NCBI RefSeq assembly: GCF_036323735.1
Contig: NC_086038.1
Span: 27,093,501 to 27,157,500 of the forward strand
DNA: 64,000 bases
Direction of reading: 5' to 3'
From: Rattus norvegicus
Lineage: Eukaryota; Chordata; Mammalia; Rodentia; Muridae
How positions within the stretch are numbered: the first letter of the stretch is position 1; the number at the start of each line of letters is the position of its first letter. Position numbers and translations under genes: made by a program. Below are positions 59,463-64,000 of this stretch, in pieces. The notes below the pieces were generated by a model. That model saw only the letters and a list, made by a program, of their open reading frames with translations. It made no database searches and was not told the origin of the DNA.

Positions 59463-59666
59463 GGCCACACAGCTCACTGCAGGTAGCCTGGGAGATGGCC
59501 ACACAGCTCACTGCAGGTAGCCTGGGAGATGGCCACATAGCTCACTGCAGGTAGCCTGGGAGATGGCCACACAGCTCACTGCAGGTAGCCTGGGAGATGG
59601 CCACATAGCTCACTGCAGGTAGCCTGGGAGATGGCCACACAGCTCACTGCAGGTAGCCTGGGAGAC
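59463..59666 (+). repeat. 34-bp tandem repeat, six copies
   Basis: The unit GGCCACACAGCTCACTGCAG + GTAGCCTGGGAGAT starts at 59463, 59497, 59531, 59565, 59599 and 59633. Copies three and five carry ACATAG instead of ACACAG, so the later copies alternate as 68-bp dimers. It is in the Edar intron upstream of exon 5. Confidence 0.98.
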
Positions 59667-61084
59667 GACCCTCTCCCCAGAGAGACCAAGCACCATTCAA
59701 CTAATTGCCCGGGCTAAAGACTTCTGTGTAACTATTGAGTTTGTCTGCTGCTGCTTCCAGTCCTTTAAACCCAAACAATGCTCCAGCCACGCCCTCACAC
59801 CCCACCCCTTAAAGGATCTCGCCCTCAGCAGCTGCCATGCCTCTCCTGTAGTGTTTTACATTGACACTTTAACTCTTATCTTGGTGTGAGCCATTTTCCT
59901 TAAACAAACCCCGTGTAGTAACTGTGAGGCCATTTATCACACTGTGAGAAGTCTAGTCAAATAAAGGAAGCTGGTGTCAGCTCTTAGAACTCAAGAGATG
60001 AGAAGCCGGCTTGATGGTGGATCCAACCATGATCGTTTCCTAACTTCTTTCTTATTAGCTGTTTTCCATGAAGGCCCACCTGATGGCTGTGGGTGGTAAG
60101 ATAAGGCTCTCCTTGGGGGAGGGTGGGCTGGGGCACTCTGGACCCCAGCCTGCCTGAGTGTCCCATCCCGCCTGAGCTTGGACCATTACCAATAACTTCA
60201 CGGTTGTAATTGCTTACCCTTCCTCAAAGCCTTTTATCCCCAGATCCCTGAGTATCTTGCAAACACTAATTAACCAATCTCAAAAACACCCTCAGAGAAG
60301 CCACAACAGTTTAACTGTTAAGCCTTCTGGAGAAAACTCCCAAACACACCCTCTGGTCCCCTAAGATGGCTATCTTTGTCAGAGAAGTAATGAATTACAT
60401 ATAGAAGACAATGGTGGGTCAACCCAGCAGGGGACAGGTAGCCTCCGGTAGCCGTTCAGCTGTATGAAGCTTTCTAACATCTCCCAAGTCCACAGCCTTT
60501 GTTTGTTTGTTTTCCTCCCATCTCATTAAGACCAGGTGCTGAAGACCAATAAGGATAAACCTTGTTCATACCTCTTGCCAGGCACTAAGGGCAATTGTTG
60601 GTGAATATTGACTGGGCAAGTTAATGACTGTCACTGTACTCGGCTCCACAGTTCAGAGGTGCTGAGCTGAGGAGAGCTCTAATGGTAGGCCACACAGCCT
60701 GCTTTAAAGGCAGCAAAGCCACAGACTTGAACGTCCCACTTACATCTGGGTATCAGGCTCTGTCACAGGTAAGGCTCCAGAGCCACACACATAGGGGAGT
60801 GGACCTGCTACACACCTAAGACCTGGGTTCTTAGCACCTGGGCAGGGGCTGCTGGCTGCTCGGTCCGGGGTTGCCATCTGTGCTGAGGTAGCCTTTTCTT
60901 GGCATGCAGACAGGTCCTTTCTGCTGTAGGCTAACCATCTGGGTGTCTTGTTCTGACTCCCACAGAGGCTCTGAATGTTTAAATCTCCATGCTCTGACTC
61001 TGTCCCTGAGTGTGCCCTTGACCAAGCTGTACAAGGAACAGCGCTGAAAAGCTGTGCACCTTTCTATTGTTTGTTTTTATTATT
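59667..61084. other. Edar intron stretch without recognised elements
   Basis: Unique sequence. The exons for Edar residues 1-118 were looked for here and not found. Confidence 0.5.
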
Positions 61085-61115
61085 TTATGTGTGCGGGTCT
61101 TGGGGTTTGCCTGTG

Positions 61116-61167
<52 letters not shown>

Positions 61168-61324
61168 AACATGCATGCCTGATGCCACTGGAGGTTAGAA
61201 GAAGGTATCATATCTGCTAAGGCTTGAGTTACAGACAGTCTGCCATGTAGATGCTGGGAATCAAACCCAGAACCTTTGGAAAGGCAGTCAATGCTCTTAA
61301 CTGCTGAGCCATCTCTCCAGCCCT
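61085..61324 (-). mobile_element. B3-type SINE containing a GT microsatellite
   Basis: Antisense: TTATGTGTGCGGGTCTTGGG, (GT)n at 61118-61165, CACTGGAGGTTAGAAGAAGG, GGGAATCAAACCCAGAACCT, head ATCTCTCCAGCCC. Confidence 0.85.
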
Positions 61325-61501
61325 GTTATAGACATTTTAAAAAGATGGGTTGGCCCTAGGAATCTGTTTAGAAGTTGCATGGTCTACCTGGTACAAGTGT
61401 CAAATGCCTCCGGACATGCAAACCTTGTTCTAGCATGTATTGGTTCAAGTCTGTATTTGTTATGTATATGTTCCCATGTGTGCACGCACATTTGCATGAG
61501 T

Positions 61502-61505
<4 letters not shown>

Positions 61506-61557
<52 letters not shown>
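61506..61557. repeat. (GT)n microsatellite
   Basis: GT run of about 50 bases. Confidence 0.97.
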
Positions 61558-61559
<2 letters not shown>

Positions 61560-61560
<1 letters not shown>

Positions 61561-61803
61561 TATGGCGAGCAGAGGTCAATCTCTGGTTCCTTAGTTGATT
61601 GCTTTCTGCCGTATTGTTGGATAGGGTCTTTCCCTGAGCCTGGTGCTCACTGACTCAATGAGACTACTTGGCTAGTGAGGTGTGTGGATGCTCCTGCCTC
61701 TGTGATGCTTGTTGCCACTTCTGGCTTTTGTGTGGATGTTGGTGATTTGAACTCAGATCTTCATGCTGTGCATCAGACTAGCTGAGCCATCTCTCCAGCC
61801 CAG
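61560..61803 (-). mobile_element. B4-type SINE, diverged
   Basis: Antisense blocks GGATAGGGTCTTTCCCTGAG, CTGGTGCTCACTGACTCAAT, CTTGGCTAGTGAGGTGTGTG and the B2-like end GCCATCTCTCCAGCCC. Confidence 0.65.
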
Positions 61804-64000
61804 AGAACGTTTTTAAAATGTTAGCTTTCTATTTTCGGCACCAACCTAAACTAACCAAAGTTTGTTCTTGTAGTTCTGTACACAGCTAGATGAGAGTGGA
61901 GAACACTGGCCTATCTTCTGCTCTCCCAGAGCTCCTTCAGGCTGAAGTGTTCATTGAACACCCATGGCCCAGCTAGTGTCAAGACCATTTATCTTCCTGT
62001 AAAGATGTGACCCCTTATTCTTTGGTCCTTATTTTGATTTTCTCTACAGATGCTCCTGGACTTCCCATGAGGTTGCATTCTGATGAGATCATTGTAAGCT
62101 AAGGAAATTGTTAAGTAGAAAATGCATTCAGTGCGTCCAGCTCTATGCTTAGCTGGTGGAACATGCTTAGAACACACACTTTCTGCCTACAATCGGGCTG
62201 CATCAGCTAACACAAAAGCCTATTTTGGAATAAAGCTTGTCTCATTTAAGTTCTGCTCTGGAGATAAAAGGAATATTGGTTGCATTGGGAGACTCACTAT
62301 TAACTTTGGGTTAAACCAGAAGTTTGGAAGTGATATTTCTCTTTAATGAGTGGAGACATCATACTTTGGGGGGTAAGGAGGATAAACCAAGCCACTGTGA
62401 GCTGGGTCCTACCTCAAGCATTCTTTCCTTCTCCGGTTCTTCCTGTCCTCAATTATCTAGTCAGGACAAAATTCAGTTTAAACAAGGATCCAAGAATCTT
62501 CTATTCAGACTGACTTCCTCTAAGATGATAGGAATCAATTCGCCCTTCAAATTCCCCTTCCTAGGACCTAAGCTTACAGTGGATGCTCTGGGTCGTGAGA
62601 CACTCACGCCCTTCAACCTGTGACCTGCAAAGTCCTTTCCCCAGCCTGCCAAGCTCATGGGCAATTGCTAATCCTCTGTAAAAGCAGCGGCTGGTATAGA
62701 ACTGGCTGCAGGAGCTACCCAGGGCAGGGGATGCCAAGGTAGGGGAGGTTACGAAATCTAACTCCTTCCTTGCTGCCTTGTCCGTGCCTCCTGTGGTCTC
62801 CCACACAGACCTTTCATAACAGGAAAGCCCCATGTGCTGCTATTGTTCAGTGACTGTCTGGGCCACATGTGCATACAGAGCTGAGAATGGGAGCCAGCAG
62901 CCGCCAAACCACAAGGAGGGGAGAGGGCCAGCCCTCAGCTTTAAAGGTAAATCTATATCCTGGCTCATGACCACGGGGCTTCATGGAGCTAATCTATCCA
63001 GCCTGCCAAAATGCCCCCATAGTCTACTGTGACAGCATGAGAGCCTCGTTTTCTTCTGTATGTTTAGGACATGCAACAGGAAGTGGGTCCTGCCCCTGTG
63101 GAGCTTGAGATCCTGAGAGAAGAAGTCGTGGTTCTAAGAGGGCCTTGGACTAGGGAAGTGGACATTTTCTTTTTAGTGGCTTCAGGGTCAGGAATGACTG
63201 ATTTAGCAGATATATCTCTCTGCAAGCTAAATAGGGAACTGATGACCTACAAACCTAGTCCACATTTGTAGAGTGATGTAGTGCACACTGAGATGGGCAT
63301 AAGCACGGTCCCTTTCTCAAACCTTGATCTGTGCCAAGCATTGAACAGAGAGAGCACTCAAGACTTCAGGGTTGGAAACATACCTCTGGAGTCTGTGCAG
63401 CCCTACCACTCGTTCTGCAAATGCCATCTGCTTGAAGCTTCTAGAAGAAGCAGCTCACTACTATTGTTAAGCATCTTCGGGGATTGGATGCTTTCTGGTA
63501 AATATTGGGACCAGATAAATCATCTTCATGGCTCCTGAGTCAGCTCTCAAGTGCTAGTTAGCGTTTGACTTTGAACTGCACAGTCCCAGGCTTGCCGTGT
63601 TAGTTAAAAACGTCTCTGTGGCTCTGTGGTAGTGGAGTGGCTGCATATAGTCATTGCCCCTTTTAGACAATCTGGAACAGAATGACAACTTCTTCATGGA
63701 TCCCTGATGGGGTGCTGTCATGGGGCTCTCCTACAGTCGCCTGAGAGCTAGGTGTGCGGATTGGGGAGCTTCATCATGCACTGGCCCACACTCCCTGCAC
63801 TGTGAAGTGCTTTACGGATCCCATCTGGACTGATGGCTCTAGCATGACTACTGCTCAACTCTCACATTGAGTCTTATGCCTCTCCATCCGTCCATGCGGG
63901 TGAGTTTGGTCTGGGTGTCCCATAGATGTTCATCACCTCTGGCTGCCACCTGTAACCACATTTGTACCAAATCCTTCTCCCTCCTGTATTTTACATTTCA
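61804..64000. other. Edar intron stretch without recognised elements
   Basis: Unique sequence to the window end. No exon encoding the Edar N-terminus or other recognised gene was found. Confidence 0.5.

Overview
This is a stretch of rodent, most likely rat, nuclear genome. Short coding exons with consensus splice sites lie in long introns full of SINEs, LINE fragments and microsatellites. Tailed ID elements (tRNA-Ala/BC1-type, sense core GGGGATTTAGCTCAG), B1, B2, B3 and B4 SINEs and a murine-type L1 mark it as murid, and the ID copies with long tails and clean target duplications point to rat. There are no bacterial genes, no operons and no CRISPR array.

Two protein-coding genes converge on each other. 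On the left, + strand, are the last three coding exons of Ccdc138 (14416-14592, 19391-19529, 21406-21571), encoding roughly its last 160 residues. On the right, - strand, are eight coding exons of Edar, the ectodysplasin-A receptor (58449-58534 down to 39496-39818). They cover the end of the third cysteine-rich repeat, the stalk, the transmembrane helix, the cytoplasmic linker and the whole death domain. All splice phases join correctly and both frames are open. The Ccdc138-Edar neighbourhood matches the order known in human and mouse. Edar exons for residues 1-118 must lie beyond 64000, and the earlier Ccdc138 exons lie before position 1.

Layout: 1-2250 holds old L1 remnants. 2559-3370 is a decayed RPSA processed pseudogene. 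3545-5300 holds SINEs, including two ID elements inserted one after the other at the same target. 5403-11772 is a nearly full-length but inactivated L1 inside an older repeat. 12000-21950 is the Ccdc138 3' end. 22000-34000 is intergenic with repeats, one probable solo LTR and one unexplained open stretch. 34055-36507 is a 2.4-kb minisatellite of 15/18-bp units with a 352-bp higher-order duplication. 37430-39495 is the probable Edar 3' UTR. 39496-64000 is the Edar body, with a 34-bp tandem repeat in an intron at 59463-59666.

I found no new biological system. The points most worth checking are the minisatellite, the tandem ID insertions, the open stretch at 29543-29796, the GT repeat touching the Ccdc138 stop codon, and the residues at well-known Edar variant positions. 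Repeat family names come from memory of consensus sequences, so repeat boundaries are approximate unless a target duplication is stated.
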